Part shown: positions 53,816 to 63,829 of the stretch, in pieces
How the letters are laid out: the number at the start of each line of letters is the position of its first letter
Numbering within the stretch: the stretch's first letter is position 1
Assembly: GCF_002915595.1 (NCBI RefSeq)
Contig: NZ_PQGG01000019.1
Span: 1-64,000, forward strand
Direction of reading: 5' to 3'
Length of the DNA: 64,000 nucleotides
Origin: Zhongshania marina
GTDB taxonomy: Bacteria > Pseudomonadota > Gammaproteobacteria > Pseudomonadales > Spongiibacteraceae
Program-made: the position numbers and the translations under genes
Notes under the pieces: generated by a model
Databases searched by the model: none
The model's input: the letters and a program-made list of their open reading frames with translations, nothing else
What the model was told of the DNA's origin: nothing

Positions 53816-55711
53816 TTACTCTGCCAACTCCATCCAGCGCTCCATACATGCGTCTAGCTCTAGCTGGGCATTACTGAGCTGCTCGAGAACCTGGGTGACT
53901 TTGTCGGCATCTTGCTGGTAAAAAGCAGGATCGCCAGTAACTTCACCCAGCTCAGCAATTTTAGCTTCTAAGTTTTCAATCTTCTCCGGCAGCGCGTCCA
54001 GCTCTCGCTGATCCTTGTAACTCAATTTGCGGACTTTCGGCGCCGGCTTTACGTCTGCTACTGCGACTTCCACCTTTACGCTGTCCTTACTTTGTAACAC
54101 GCTCTTTTGCTGGCTGGCTCGACGCGCCATGTAATTCGACACTTCTGTGTAACCGCCAACATGCTCACTAATCTGGCCATTGCCTTCAAATAGCAGACAA
54201 CTACTGGCAACGCTGTCAACAAAGGAACGGTCATGGCTTACCAGCAGTACCGTGCCACTAAATTCAACCAATAAACTCTCGAGCAATTCGAGGGTTTCCA
54301 TATCTAAATCGTTGGTCGGCTCATCCATTACCAGCACATTCGCGGGCTGACTAAACAAACACGCGAGCTGCACCCGCGCCCGCTCACCGCCAGACAAGAC
54401 GCCAAAATGACTGCGGGCACGCTCGGGAGTAAATAAGAAATCACCGAGGTAGCTCATAATATGCCGGTCTTTACCATTGATCGTGACGGCGTCGCGCCCC
54501 TGCCCCACAATATCAACAACGCGTTTATCTTCGTCTAAACGATCGCGCAGCTGATCAAAATACGCAACTTGAAGTTTGGTGCCAGCTTTAACTGTGCCAC
54601 TCTGAGGCGCTAGCTCTCCAAGGATCAGACGCAGCAGAGTTGTTTTACCCGCGCCATTAGGGCCAATAAGCGCTAATTTGTCACCGCGACAAATTAATAG
54701 TGAAAGATTGTCTACCAACATCTTGCCAGGGACTTCAAATGTAACGTCTGTGAGCTCCGCAACGACTTTGCCGGTTTTGTCGCCCTGATTAACACTGAGA
54801 CTGGCAGAGCCGGTGATGACGCGGCGCTGAGAGCGTTCATTCCGCATTTTTTCTAAAGCTCGAACGCGACCTTCGTTACGCGTTCTACGGGCTTTAATAC
54901 CTTGGCGAATCCACACCTCTTCTTGCGCTAAACGCTTGTCGAAAAGTGCGTTTTGCTCCGCTTCGACTTCTAAAGCATGCTCCCGCAGTTCCAAATAGCG
55001 AACATAATTTGTATCGTAATTGGTGAGAATTCCGCGATCTAATTCAATAATACGCGTAGCGAGTTTTTCGATTAAAGCGCGGTCATGGGTAACAAAAAGC
55101 ACACAGCCCTGAAACGACATCACACATTGTTCTAACCAAAGAATGCCGTCCAAATCCAAATGGTTGGTGGGCTCATCCAACAATAAAATATCAGGCTCAC
55201 AAACCAATGCCCGCGCCAAGGCAACTCGACGGCGCCAACCACCTGATAGGCTGCACACCGTCGCGTCAGCATCTAGCTCAAGCCTAGACAAAATATTTTC
55301 TATTCTTTGCTGGAAGAGCCAACCGTCATTAACTTCTATTTCCCGCTGGAGCTTTTCAAGTTCACTAAGCTCTTTGTTACCCATCTCACCGTGAATCAAT
55401 TCATTGTATCGGCGCAGAATTTTACCTAAGCCCGCCAAACCGTCGGCGACGACGTCGTAAATCGTTTCTTCTGGAGAGGCGAAATCTAAGGTTTGCTCCA
55501 TTCGCGCGATTTTTACACCTGGCTGGCGCCAAATCTCGCCGGAATCTACCGTGGTATTTCCATCGACAATGCGCAGCAATGTTGACTTACCACAGCCATT
55601 ACGACCCAATAAGCAAACGCGATCGCCAGCTTCTAATTGCAATTCTGCGTTATCCAACACAATTTGTTGTCCAATACTGTGCTGTAATTGTGTGGCACGT
55701 AACAAAGGCAT
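53816..55711 (-). CDS. uup: ABC-F ATPase Uup
   Basis: A 631-aa soluble protein with two ABC ATPase domains: Walker A LLGRNGCGKSTLLR and LIGPNGAGKTTLLR, signatures LSGGWRRRVALARAL and LSGGERARVQLACL, and Walker B LLLDEPTNHLD and VMDEPTNDLD. Between them is the basic ABC-F linker helix (RQGIKARRTRNEGRVRALEK). The C-terminal coiled coil (YKDQRELDALPEKIENLEAK) binds DNA in Uup. It acts on ribosomes or branched DNA and does not transport. ATG 55711 (MPLLRATQL) is chosen over an 8-codon-longer start. Confidence 0.95.
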   Translation of the reverse strand: MPLLRATQLQHSIGQQIVLDNAELQLEAGDRVCLLGRNGCGKSTLLRIVDGNTTVDSGEIWRQPGVKIARMEQTLDFASPEETIYDVVADGLAGLGKILRRYNELIHGEMGNKELSELEKLQREIEVNDGWLFQQRIENILSRLELDADATVCSLSGGWRRRVALARALVCEPDILLLDEPTNHLDLDGILWLEQCVMSFQGCVLFVTHDRALIEKLATRIIELDRGILTNYDTNYVRYLELREHALEVEAEQNALFDKRLAQEEVWIRQGIKARRTRNEGRVRALEKMRNERSQRRVITGSASLSVNQGDKTGKVVAELTDVTFEVPGKMLVDNLSLLICRGDKLALIGPNGAGKTTLLRLILGELAPQSGTVKAGTKLQVAYFDQLRDRLDEDKRVVDIVGQGRDAVTINGKDRHIMSYLGDFLFTPERARSHFGVLSGGERARVQLACLFSQPANVLVMDEPTNDLDMETLELLESLLVEFSGTVLLVSHDRSFVDSVASSCLLFEGNGQISEHVGGYTEVSNYMARRASQQKSVLQSKDSVKVEVAVADVKPAPKVRKLSYKDQRELDALPEKIENLEAKIAELGEVTGDPAFYQQDADKVTQVLEQLSNAQLELDACMERWMELAE

Positions 55712-55811
55712 ATATTTGATCCAGTATGTAACCAAGCTTAGGCTGGTTATCTCGAGTTTGATAAATACGCTACTTCAGGAAATTAACGATGTTTTACAAG
55801 GCTGCAGGGAA

Positions 55812-57749
55812 ATGAAACGCCTCTTTATACTATTTTTCATCCTAAGCTCACTGGCAACAAATGTGTTTGCCGCCCCTAGCCTTGACGAAAGCCGGCGATT
55901 ATACCGCGAAGCTATCGACGAAATCAGCCGCGGCCGACTTAACAATGCGGAAAAGCTGGTTCCCAAGCTAAATAACTACCCGCTACTACCCTATTTAGAG
56001 CTTGAGTTAGTGAAGGCGCAAATTAATAGCGTGTCTGACAAGACCATAGACGTCTACCTTCAACAATATGGCGACACCATTGTAGGGCAGCGCATTCGTA
56101 TCTCGTGGCTAAACAAATTATTGCGTAGCCGCGACTGGCCACGTTTTGTTCGCTATTACCAAAAGAACTCATCCACCGCCACCAGCTGTCATTATGCCTA
56201 TGCGCTGCGCCAAGTCGGCGAGCACAGCAAAGCCGATGTCGCGATAGCAGAGCTTTGGCGCACTCCTTACTCTCTGCCCAAAGAGTGCGACATTCCCATC
56301 AGCCAATGGATGGCACGCCTTAACGCAAATCAAATTGAAGATCAGTATTGGCTGCGTGCGGAGTTGGCGCTAGAAAAAGGCCAAACTGATATGGCCCGCT
56401 ATCTAATGGGCAAGATTAAAAATACCGAACAATATCTTGAGCTATTGCGCCGCCCAGAGAGCCTCTATCAAATTGGTGTCAATCTGCCGGTAAATAGCCA
56501 CAGCCAAGAAGTTGCGGTTCATACCCTAAAGCGTCTAGCGCGCGGCGATTTTGAGCGTACCAATACCTTGTGGCACCAGCTTGATCGCAGGCTTAATTTC
56601 ACTGCCAAACAAAACTACGCGCTGCGTGACAGCATGGCACGCCAAACAATCGCCAGCGACGCTGACTATACCCGCGACTGGGTTACGGCCAACGACCCCA
56701 ATTACGAAGACCCCTATCTCACCGAATGGCGAATTCGCCTAGCCCTGAAAGACCGTGACTGGCCGGCGGTGCAGCAAACCATTCAATTCCTTCCCGCAGA
56801 TATGCGCGAAAAAGCCGACTGGCGCTATTGGTGGGCTAGAGCTGACATAGAGCTCAAGGGCGAACTAAGTGTTGCCACCCAGCTCGTTTTGCAAAAAATC
56901 GCAGCGGAGCGCGGTTACTACAGTTTTTTAGCGGCAGATATTCTTAATGAAGACTACGAATTAGAATCTGCTCGCACCCTAGATCCGGCTCTTATTTCTG
57001 AAGTTGAACAACACGACGCCATCAACCGCGCCAAAGAACTCTACCTATTAGGAGAGCACCTAACCGCAAGCCTAGAATGGAATTACGGCATGCGGAGTTT
57101 AAGCAAGCCCGAGCAAGTAGCGGCCGCACAGCTCGCCTTAGACTGGGGTTGGTCACACCAATCTATAATGACGGCAATCCGCGCCGGCGAATGGGATGAC
57201 CTTACCCTACGCTTCCCGACGCCTTATAAGGAGACGTTCAAGTCGGTCGCCAAGCGAGAAAAAATTGACCTGAAGTGGATATATGCAATAGCGCGACAAG
57301 AAAGCGCCTTCGCTCCGAGCGCCAACTCGCGGGTAGGAGCACGCGGCATTATGCAGCTAATGCCAGGTACCGCCCGCACCGTTGCTCGTCAAATGGGCTT
57401 GCCTAATCCCCGCGCCGAAGACTTAGTGACACCAGAAAAAAATATCGCGATGGGCGGGTTTTATCTCGGGCAATTATTAGAGCAATTCGGCGGCAACCGT
57501 ATATTAGCAACTGCCGCATATAATGCTGGCCCCAGCCGAGTTGAGCGGGTGCTGTTGCGACAAACCGCTGATCTTCCCGCAGACATTTGGATTGAAAACC
57601 TGCCCTACGGTGAAACCCGCGAGTACATCAAAAACGTGCTGGCATTTAGCGTAATTTACGCCAATAAGCTCAAGCTAGATAAACCCTTGCTAGCAAGCCA
57701 TGAGCGCACTATTGGGCCAGCCAACGCCGCGACGGCGCAGAAAAACTAA
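55812..57749 (+). CDS. slt: Soluble lytic murein transglycosylase
   Basis: A 645-aa periplasmic enzyme cleaving peptidoglycan to 1,6-anhydro-muropeptides. ATG 55812 starts a signal peptide (MKRLFILFFILSSLATNVFA-A). The helical superhelical U- and L-domains fill residues ~25-480. The catalytic SLT domain begins KWIYAIARQESAFAPSANSR (Glu in RQES), with VGARGIMQLMPGTARTVARQ and TAAYNAGPSRVERVL. Normal Slt70 length. Divergent from uup with 100 nt between starts; a strong bidirectional terminator follows. Confidence 0.97.
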   Translation: MKRLFILFFILSSLATNVFAAPSLDESRRLYREAIDEISRGRLNNAEKLVPKLNNYPLLPYLELELVKAQINSVSDKTIDVYLQQYGDTIVGQRIRISWLNKLLRSRDWPRFVRYYQKNSSTATSCHYAYALRQVGEHSKADVAIAELWRTPYSLPKECDIPISQWMARLNANQIEDQYWLRAELALEKGQTDMARYLMGKIKNTEQYLELLRRPESLYQIGVNLPVNSHSQEVAVHTLKRLARGDFERTNTLWHQLDRRLNFTAKQNYALRDSMARQTIASDADYTRDWVTANDPNYEDPYLTEWRIRLALKDRDWPAVQQTIQFLPADMREKADWRYWWARADIELKGELSVATQLVLQKIAAERGYYSFLAADILNEDYELESARTLDPALISEVEQHDAINRAKELYLLGEHLTASLEWNYGMRSLSKPEQVAAAQLALDWGWSHQSIMTAIRAGEWDDLTLRFPTPYKETFKSVAKREKIDLKWIYAIARQESAFAPSANSRVGARGIMQLMPGTARTVARQMGLPNPRAEDLVTPEKNIAMGGFYLGQLLEQFGGNRILATAAYNAGPSRVERVLLRQTADLPADIWIENLPYGETREYIKNVLAFSVIYANKLKLDKPLLASHERTIGPANAATAQKN

Positions 57750-57754
57750 GACAC

Positions 57755-57787
57755 CGACTTACAGGGGCAGCCTGCCCCTGTAAGTCG
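57755..57787. terminator. Bidirectional hairpin terminator
   Basis: CGACTTACAGGGGCA (57755-57769) and TGCCCCTGTAAGTCG (57773-57787) form a perfect 15-bp stem with a 3-nt loop, between the convergent slt and MOSC genes. The stem is very stable, but T-tracts are short on both sides. Confidence 0.7.
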
Positions 57788-57796
57788 ACCCAATGC

Positions 57797-58597
57797 TTAC
57801 TCCAACACCTCTACTCGCTGCCCCACCGCAAGCTCACCACTACCTCGGTGAACAAGATTCTGGCCAAAATAAACCTCACCATTTTTAGAACGCTCGGCCC
57901 TCAGCATTTTAAAAACATCCGCCTCGCGCTCCGCAGTATCTAAATTTACCGTTGGAATCGCACAGCGAGAACATGGCTTAAGCACATCAAATTCAATATT
58001 AGCGATACGAATGCGTCGCCATTCGTCTTCCGCAAATGCCTCACTCCCCGCCACAACAATATTCGGTCTAAAGCGTTGCACCGCCAAGCCCCTACCCAAG
58101 GCCTTACTCAATACAGCCAGCGACGCCTCACTACAGAGTAAAAACGGAAAGCCATCAGCAAAACTAACGCGACTACCCAACTCGGCAAATTGAGTATCGA
58201 CTTGCCGATGAGTAGTTTCAGCCATAAAACACAGACGCAGTGATTTACCCAGTATATCGCTGAGCCATGTCGCCACTTCGTCGCCGGCATCCATCGCAGC
58301 GCAGTTGTCGGACCACACAGCAACCTCGTACTGAGGTGCTTGCATGGGCTCAGGCACATCAATAAACAGCGAGGGCTCATCTAATGACTGAATACGTATT
58401 CCTGCATCGCTAAGCGAAGCAGACAACCTACACATTCTCGGCAATTGGCGCTGTGTGATAAACCGCTTCTGGCTATCGATCACCATCCAGCGTCGGTCTA
58501 AATTCGGCCCCCAATCGGTTACAGCCAAGCTAGGCATTGAAGCACCCGCCATTGACTTAACTGGGTAGCGCCAAAGTGAAGAAACCCGTATATCCAT
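57797..58597 (-). CDS. MOSC domain molybdenum-cofactor-binding protein
   Basis: A 266-aa protein with an N-terminal MOSC beta-barrel (IRVSSLWRYPVKSMAGASM) and a C-terminal MOSC domain. The presumed sulfur-carrying Cys is in LKPCSRCAIPTVN. The end reads VYFGQNLVHRGSGELAVGQR. Related proteins (YcbX-like) reduce N-hydroxylated compounds, but no ferredoxin domain is fused here. Its start overlaps the stop of the upstream glutaredoxin-like gene (TAATG), suggesting a functional redox link. Confidence 0.92.
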   Translation of the reverse strand: MDIRVSSLWRYPVKSMAGASMPSLAVTDWGPNLDRRWMVIDSQKRFITQRQLPRMCRLSASLSDAGIRIQSLDEPSLFIDVPEPMQAPQYEVAVWSDNCAAMDAGDEVATWLSDILGKSLRLCFMAETTHRQVDTQFAELGSRVSFADGFPFLLCSEASLAVLSKALGRGLAVQRFRPNIVVAGSEAFAEDEWRRIRIANIEFDVLKPCSRCAIPTVNLDTAEREADVFKMLRAERSKNGEVYFGQNLVHRGSGELAVGQRVEVLE

Positions 58598-58842
58598 TAG
58601 CCTCCCCCAGCCGCAAATTCTCGAACGCTGCTGGCATCAAAGGGCCACTGCAACTCTCTACCATCTTCCACACTACGCAGCACAGGTATTTTTAAGGCAT
58701 AGCGCGCCAAGGTGTCATCGTCATCAGCAATATCGATTAACTCGATTTGCCATGCGGTTTCGTCAACTAGCAGTTCGGCAAGCACCGCCTCAGCCAACTC
58801 ACAAAGATGGCACGCCGAGGTACCATATAATTCAAACTCCAT
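58597..58842 (-). CDS. Glutaredoxin-like thiol protein
   Basis: An 81-aa thioredoxin-fold protein: FELYGTSACHLCELAEAVLA with a CxxC (Cys11, Cys14), then IELIDIADDDDTLARYALKI and the cis-Pro in KIPVLRSVEDG. It is of the DUF836/glutaredoxin-like type that precedes MOSC genes in several proteobacteria. It is translationally coupled to the downstream MOSC gene and could reduce its cofactor cysteine. Confidence 0.9.
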   Translation of the reverse strand: MEFELYGTSACHLCELAEAVLAELLVDETAWQIELIDIADDDDTLARYALKIPVLRSVEDGRELQWPFDASSVREFAAGGG

Positions 58843-59174
58843 AGTGACTCCAGCCCCATTTCAAATAGATGTCAAAATGTCGGCTTCAGTAAAACATTGC
58901 AACATTATTATCGATAAATAATTACTTTCGCGCAGATATAAGCAAATAATGACGATTGCGTAATCTGGTAAGCTGCATCTCAAAGATAATTCACACACCG
59001 CAGCCTTCCGCTAGTGGACACATAAATCGCAGTAAGAAAAAGAGAAAAATTCATTAGCGGTGGTAAAGCTACCCGCCACGAAAACAATGATAGGGGAATG
59101 GGGAAACGAGGTAGTGCTAGCCCAAAAGATCAGGGCGTAATTCCACAACTACCTCGTTAAAAGAAATTACCTAT
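58843..59174. other. Intergenic region with an inverted repeat
   Basis: No gene seen in 332 nt. AACGAGGTAGT (59105-59115) and ACTACCTCGTT (59148-59158) form 11-bp arms around a 32-nt loop, just downstream of the minus-strand amt gene. Possibly a 3' stem of the amt transcript. The remainder probably carries the promoter of the glutaredoxin-MOSC unit. Confidence 0.5.
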
Positions 59175-60479
59175 TTATAGATCGTAGCCAACCTCGTTGT
59201 GGCAGGTAATATCTAAGCCCTGCGCCTCTTCGTCCGCAGTTACCCGCAGGCCTATGAGCTTATCTATCACATAGAACAGTATCAAACTCACTACCGCAGT
59301 ATAGGCAAAGGTAGCACCGATACCAATTAGCTGAACCTTTAGCTGGGACAGGATGGTCATACCTTCTGCCAAGCCTTGACCGCTGAATACACCCAGCTCA
59401 CTACTCGCAAAAATACCTGCCATGAACGTCCCTAATATGCCCCCTACGCCGTGAACAGGAAACACATCCAGCGAATCGTCGATCTTAAACACCTGCTTTA
59501 GCCACAAAGTACAATAGAAACACACAATACCCGCGTTTAAACCAATGACCATTGCACCTGCCGGCCCAACATAGCCCGATGCTGGCGTTATGGTACCTAG
59601 ACCCGCAACCATACCGGTAACCGCACCTAAAGCACTGGGCTTACCGTAACGTATCCATTCGATAAACGACCAGGTTAGACAGCCAGCTGCCGCCGAGAGA
59701 TGAGTCACCAACATGGCCATACCCGCATTTCCATCAGCGGCCAGCGCGCTACCGGCGTTAAAACCAAACCAGCCAACCCAGAGCATACCGGCACCAATAA
59801 AGGTCATGGTTAAATTGTGCGGTGGCAAAGCCATTTGCCCAAAACCCTGACGCTTGCCAAGTATTATCGCGGCAACGAGCGCGGCAACACCGGCAGTAAT
59901 ATGTACAACCGTACCACCGGCAAAGTCCAGCAGGCCCATTTCAGCCAACCAGCCACCGCCCCACACCCAGTGGGTAACGGGAGCGTAAACCGCCAACAGC
60001 CACAGCGCTGAAAACGCCATTACAGCAGAGAAACGAATACGCTCAGCAAAACCACCAACGACCAGCGCAGGTGTAATAATGGCAAAGGTCATCTGAAACA
60101 TGATAAATACGGTTTCAGGAATATCGCCGCTGACACTCGCCTCGCCGACGCCCGCTAAAAAGGCTTTACTGAGACCACCAACAAACGCAGTTCCCTCTGA
60201 AAATGCCATGCTATAACCCACCGCTACCCATAGCAGTGAAGCCAAGCAAGTAATACTAAAACACTGCATCAATACGCTGAGCACATTTTTGCTTCGCACT
60301 AGGCCGCCGTAAAACAAAGCAAGCCCTGGGAGGGTCATAAACAATACCAATGCCGTCGACGTTAATATCCACGCCGTATTCGCACCGTTAATTTCCTCAG
60401 AAAATCCCCATTGCGGGGCAACAAACATCATTAAAACTGCAAGACTGCGAAGCAACTGCCTTGCTCTATTGATTTTCAT
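59175..60479 (-). CDS. amtB: Ammonium transporter (AmtB family)
   Basis: A 434-aa inner-membrane channel for ammonium. An N-terminal signal-like segment is followed by eleven hydrophobic helices. The twin pore histidines are in GGTVVHITAGVAALV and VFPVHGVGGILGTF. The Phe gate/ammonium site is covered by FQMTFAIITPALVVGG. Normal length. A glnK partner is not in the window. Promoter elements of nitrogen control were not recognisable. Confidence 0.96.
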   Translation of the reverse strand: MKINRARQLLRSLAVLMMFVAPQWGFSEEINGANTAWILTSTALVLFMTLPGLALFYGGLVRSKNVLSVLMQCFSITCLASLLWVAVGYSMAFSEGTAFVGGLSKAFLAGVGEASVSGDIPETVFIMFQMTFAIITPALVVGGFAERIRFSAVMAFSALWLLAVYAPVTHWVWGGGWLAEMGLLDFAGGTVVHITAGVAALVAAIILGKRQGFGQMALPPHNLTMTFIGAGMLWVGWFGFNAGSALAADGNAGMAMLVTHLSAAAGCLTWSFIEWIRYGKPSALGAVTGMVAGLGTITPASGYVGPAGAMVIGLNAGIVCFYCTLWLKQVFKIDDSLDVFPVHGVGGILGTFMAGIFASSELGVFSGQGLAEGMTILSQLKVQLIGIGATFAYTAVVSLILFYVIDKLIGLRVTADEEAQGLDITCHNEVGYDL

Positions 60480-60977
60480 TTACAAACTCTCCCAATAAAA
60501 TTAATTGCGCACCAGATATGGGCATAAATACCCTCAAAATGCGCCATTACAATGCACAAAAGATGGTGTCAAACCAGCTTTATGCAAAAAGCGTAATTTT
60601 CTTAACAGCTTAAATCTTTGTTTTTTATAATAAAAAAATAATTAAGCTAAGTCTTATGCGTTTAAAATCTAATTAGATATTATTCCAACATCTAATAAAA
60701 ACAAAAATGCACACTTTGAAAGCAATAATCGTGCCCAAACTTAGTGCCGGCGCACCAATTAGCAGCAAAAATATCATTCTAACGACAGTAATCTACTTCC
60801 TAGCAGTGCTGTTATCGCCTCTATAAGTAATCCACCAAAGGCGCTTTGGCTAAACTCAAAATAGTTATAGTGAAATAAATTACCAATACAGACGCTGCGA
60901 ATAGGGACGCAGATGCGTACAATTGCCGCGGGGCGCAATTAATAGCCCTTCCTATTTAAGCGGGCTACACAGACCTT
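60480..60977. other. AT-rich divergent promoter region
   Basis: These 498 nt lie between the divergent amt and rRNA-methyltransferase-like genes and are very AT-rich around 60590-60720. A possible small hairpin (attagat...atctaat) lies near 60680. I looked for a -24/-12 (sigma-54) site on the amt side and found no convincing TGGC...TTGC element. No gene is supported. Confidence 0.55.
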
Positions 60978-61748
60978 ATGAGCAATCCTGACTACCAACA
61001 GCGCAAGGCCTTCTTCGATCAGTTACTCACCATCTATGGTCGCAAACCGGTTCTAGAAGCACTGCAAGATCCAGCAATGCAAATTTATAAATTGCACCTT
61101 GCCGACAGCAATAAAGAAGACGGTATTATTCGCGACATCAAGAAAATCGCCCAACAACGCAATATCAGTATCGAAATGCATGAACGCAAGGCGCTTTCGC
61201 GGATTTCAAAGAACGGCAAACAGGATCAAGGGGTCGCCGCTGACTTGCAACTCACCGCTTACCAGCCAAGCTCCGTTATAAATAAAGAAACACTAAACAA
61301 GGCTGCAAGGCGTTATATTGCTTTAGACCGTATTACCAACCCACAGAATATGGGCATGATTATTCGCTCTGTCGCTGCCAGTGGTATCGATGGTTTAATT
61401 TTGCCGCGACGCGGCGGTGCGCCGCTAAGCGCACTCGTAATCAAAGCCAGCGCGGGCACCCTATTCCGCGCACCGCTTTTCTACTGCGACAACTTAGCGC
61501 AGGAATTAAAACGCTTACAGAGCGACGGTGCTCAGCTCTGCGGCTTGTCGTCGCACGCAAAACAATCGGTTTTTGACACCCAAAACAATGCGAGTCAAAT
61601 ATACATCTTGGGTAATGAGACCGATGGCGTAAGCAAAGAAATAGAAAAACAATGCGACTTCATGCTCAAAATCCCCATGCATAACGGTGTCGAGTCGCTC
61701 AATGTTGCGGTAACAGCGGCGTTGATTGCGTTTCTAGGAAATAGATAA
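60978..61748 (+). CDS. SpoU/TrmH-family RNA 2'-O-methyltransferase
   Basis: A 256-aa SPOUT methyltransferase. The N-terminal substrate-binding domain (IYGRKPVLEALQDPAMQIYK) is followed by the catalytic knot: LDRITNPQNMGMIIRSVAAS (motif 1), YILGNETDGVSKEIEKQCD (motif 2) and IPMHNGVESLNVAVTAALIA (motif 3). SAM-dependent 2'-O-methylation of tRNA or rRNA is expected; the target is unknown. RlmB-like proteins are similar in length. Monocistronic, divergent from amt. Confidence 0.95.
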   Translation: MSNPDYQQRKAFFDQLLTIYGRKPVLEALQDPAMQIYKLHLADSNKEDGIIRDIKKIAQQRNISIEMHERKALSRISKNGKQDQGVAADLQLTAYQPSSVINKETLNKAARRYIALDRITNPQNMGMIIRSVAASGIDGLILPRRGGAPLSALVIKASAGTLFRAPLFYCDNLAQELKRLQSDGAQLCGLSSHAKQSVFDTQNNASQIYILGNETDGVSKEIEKQCDFMLKIPMHNGVESLNVAVTAALIAFLGNR

Positions 61749-61797
61749 TCTAGGAAGAGAAAGCCGCCTGAACGAGCGTCAAGCGACTATAAATGTA

Positions 61798-62973
61798 CTA
61801 TTTGGCCAAATAAGCCATTGCCTGCTCTAAGCCGCCCAGCGTCATGGGGTACATATGCCCCTCCATCTGCTGTTCAACCAACTTTATCGACTGCGTCCAA
61901 TTCCAATCCTGCGGTGGTACCGGATTTAACCACGCGACCTTTTCGTAGGTTTCGCGAAGACGCCTCATCCACATTTCGCCAGACTCTTCATTCCAGTGCT
62001 CTACGCTGCCACCAGGCTGAACAATCTCATAGGGTGACATCGATGCATCACCGACAAAAATCACCTTATAGTCGGAGCTGTATTTATGCAGAATATCGAG
62101 CAGTTGAATACGCTCAGAGTGGCGACGAATATTGTTATCCCACACAGATTCATAAATATAATTGTGGAAATAATAATATTCCATGTGCTTGAACTCGGTC
62201 CGCGCAGCAGAGAATAACTCCTCGCAGACGCGAATATGCGGGTCCATAGAACCACCCACATCAAAGAACAACAGCACCTTCACCGCATTGTGGCGTTCAG
62301 GCACCATCTTCAGATCAAGCATGCCGCCATTTTTAGCGGTGGAAGAGATCGTGTCGTTAATATCAAGCTCATCCGCCGCACCAGTGCGCGCAAATTTTCG
62401 CAAGCGGCGCAGCGCGACCTTGATATTTCGAGTACCCAACTCCACATTGTCGTCGAGGTTTTTAAAATCGCGGCGTTCCCAAACTTTAACCGCTTTTTTA
62501 TTTCTGCTTTCGCCGCCAATCCGAATACCTTCAGGGTTGTAACCACTATGCCCATAGGGTGAGGTACCACCGGTGCCAATCCACTTATTCCCGCCGGCAT
62601 GGCGCCCCTTTTGTTCATCTAGGCGCTTTTTAAACTCTTCAATAAGCTTATCTAGGCCACCCAGAGACTCGATCTTGGCCTTTTCCTCATCGCTTAGCTG
62701 CTTTAAAAACTCTCTTCGCAGCCAGTCGTCGGGAATCATCGCCTCAATAATATCGTCCAAGGTGCTGAGGTCAGAGAAATAGCTACCAAAGGCCTTGTCG
62801 AAGCGGTCATAGTATTTCTCATCTTTGACCATGCATATACGAGCAAGCTGATAAAACTCATCGACATCGACAAAGGCGAGACGCGACTCCAAGCCGGCAA
62901 TTAAATCTAGCAGTTCGCGAATCGTGACGGGGATACCGGCGTTTCTCAGCCCAAGAAAAAATTGTACTAACAT
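61798..62973 (-). CDS. VWA (CoxE-like) domain protein
   Basis: A 391-aa cytoplasmic protein. The C-terminal von Willebrand A domain has the MIDAS motif FFDVGGSMDPHIRVCEELFS (DxGxS), followed by VIFVGDASMSPYEIVQPGGS. The N-terminal ~200 aa are helical (FFLGLRNAGIPVTIRELLDL), with a Gly-rich GTGGTSPYGHSGYNPEG stretch. Such proteins partner with MoxR ATPases in metal-cofactor insertion or chaperone roles. ATG 62973 lies 4 nt after the moxR stop; a GTG upstream is less likely. Confidence 0.93.
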   Translation of the reverse strand: MLVQFFLGLRNAGIPVTIRELLDLIAGLESRLAFVDVDEFYQLARICMVKDEKYYDRFDKAFGSYFSDLSTLDDIIEAMIPDDWLRREFLKQLSDEEKAKIESLGGLDKLIEEFKKRLDEQKGRHAGGNKWIGTGGTSPYGHSGYNPEGIRIGGESRNKKAVKVWERRDFKNLDDNVELGTRNIKVALRRLRKFARTGAADELDINDTISSTAKNGGMLDLKMVPERHNAVKVLLFFDVGGSMDPHIRVCEELFSAARTEFKHMEYYYFHNYIYESVWDNNIRRHSERIQLLDILHKYSSDYKVIFVGDASMSPYEIVQPGGSVEHWNEESGEMWMRRLRETYEKVAWLNPVPPQDWNWTQSIKLVEQQMEGHMYPMTLGGLEQAMAYLAK

Positions 62974-62977
62974 AATA

Positions 62978-63829
62978 TTAGCCGCGGCTCTCACGGCGAT
63001 GCATAAACGCCAAACGCTCTAGTAAATGCACATCTTGCTCGTTCTTTAATAATGCGCCGTAAAGCGGTGGAATCGCTTTGCTAGCATCGCGGTTTTTCAA
63101 AATTTCGTCCGGAATTTCATCCGCCATCAACAACTTAAGCCAATCTATTAACTCAGAGGTGGAGGGCTTTTTCTTTAAGCCAGGGATTTGGCGGATTTCA
63201 AAAAACATTTCCATTGCATCTGCAACCAGCTGCTTTGAAATATCTGGATAATGAACGGCAACGATTTTCTGCATGGTCGCGCGATCAGGAAAGGTAATAA
63301 AGTGGAAGAAGCAACGGCGCAAAAAGGCGTCTGGCAGCTCTTTTTCATTATTACTGGTAATAATGATTATTGGTCGCTGCTTAGCTTTAACTGTTTCGCC
63401 GGTTTCGTAAACAAAGAACTCCATACGATCTAGCTCAACTAGCAAATCATTTGGAAACTCGATGTCGGCCTTATCTATCTCGTCGATCAATAAAACCACT
63501 TGCTCATCCGCCGCAAAGGCTTCCCAAAGCTTACCGCGCTTAATGTAGTTACCAATATCGTGGACTTTTTCGTTTCCAAGTTGCGAATCGCGCAGACGAG
63601 ATACCGCATCGTACTCATAAAGCCCCTGCTGGGCCTTGGTTGTAGATTTTATGTGCCACTGAATTAGTGGTTTTCCAAGTGACGCGGCAACCTGCTCCGC
63701 TAACAGCGTTTTACCGGTACCTGGCTCACCTTTTATCAATAAGGGGCGCTGCAAAGCCACTGCGGCATTCACTGCCATGCTCAGATCATCTGTTGAAACG
63801 TAAGAATCGGTACCGGTAAATTTCATCAT
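62978..63829 (-). CDS. MoxR-family AAA ATPase
   Basis: A 283-aa AAA+ chaperone. Walker A GEPGTGKTLLAEQVAASLGK (~35-54), Walker B VVLLIDEIDKADIEFPN, sensor-1 PIIIITSNNEKELPDAFLRR and the arginine finger region RRCFFHFITFPD. AGGA precedes the ATG at 63829, and the extended frame upstream is rejected. It is followed at once by the VWA partner, the standard MoxR-VWA pair. The client protein is not encoded here. Confidence 0.95.
   Translation of the reverse strand: MMKFTGTDSYVSTDDLSMAVNAAVALQRPLLIKGEPGTGKTLLAEQVAASLGKPLIQWHIKSTTKAQQGLYEYDAVSRLRDSQLGNEKVHDIGNYIKRGKLWEAFAADEQVVLLIDEIDKADIEFPNDLLVELDRMEFFVYETGETVKAKQRPIIIITSNNEKELPDAFLRRCFFHFITFPDRATMQKIVAVHYPDISKQLVADAMEMFFEIRQIPGLKKKPSTSELIDWLKLLMADEIPDEILKNRDASKAIPPLYGALLKNEQDVHLLERLAFMHRRESRG

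Noticed and set aside
60480-60600. Sigma-54 promoter for amt
   Set aside because: No element with the GG-10 nt-GC spacing was convincing in the upstream region on the minus strand.
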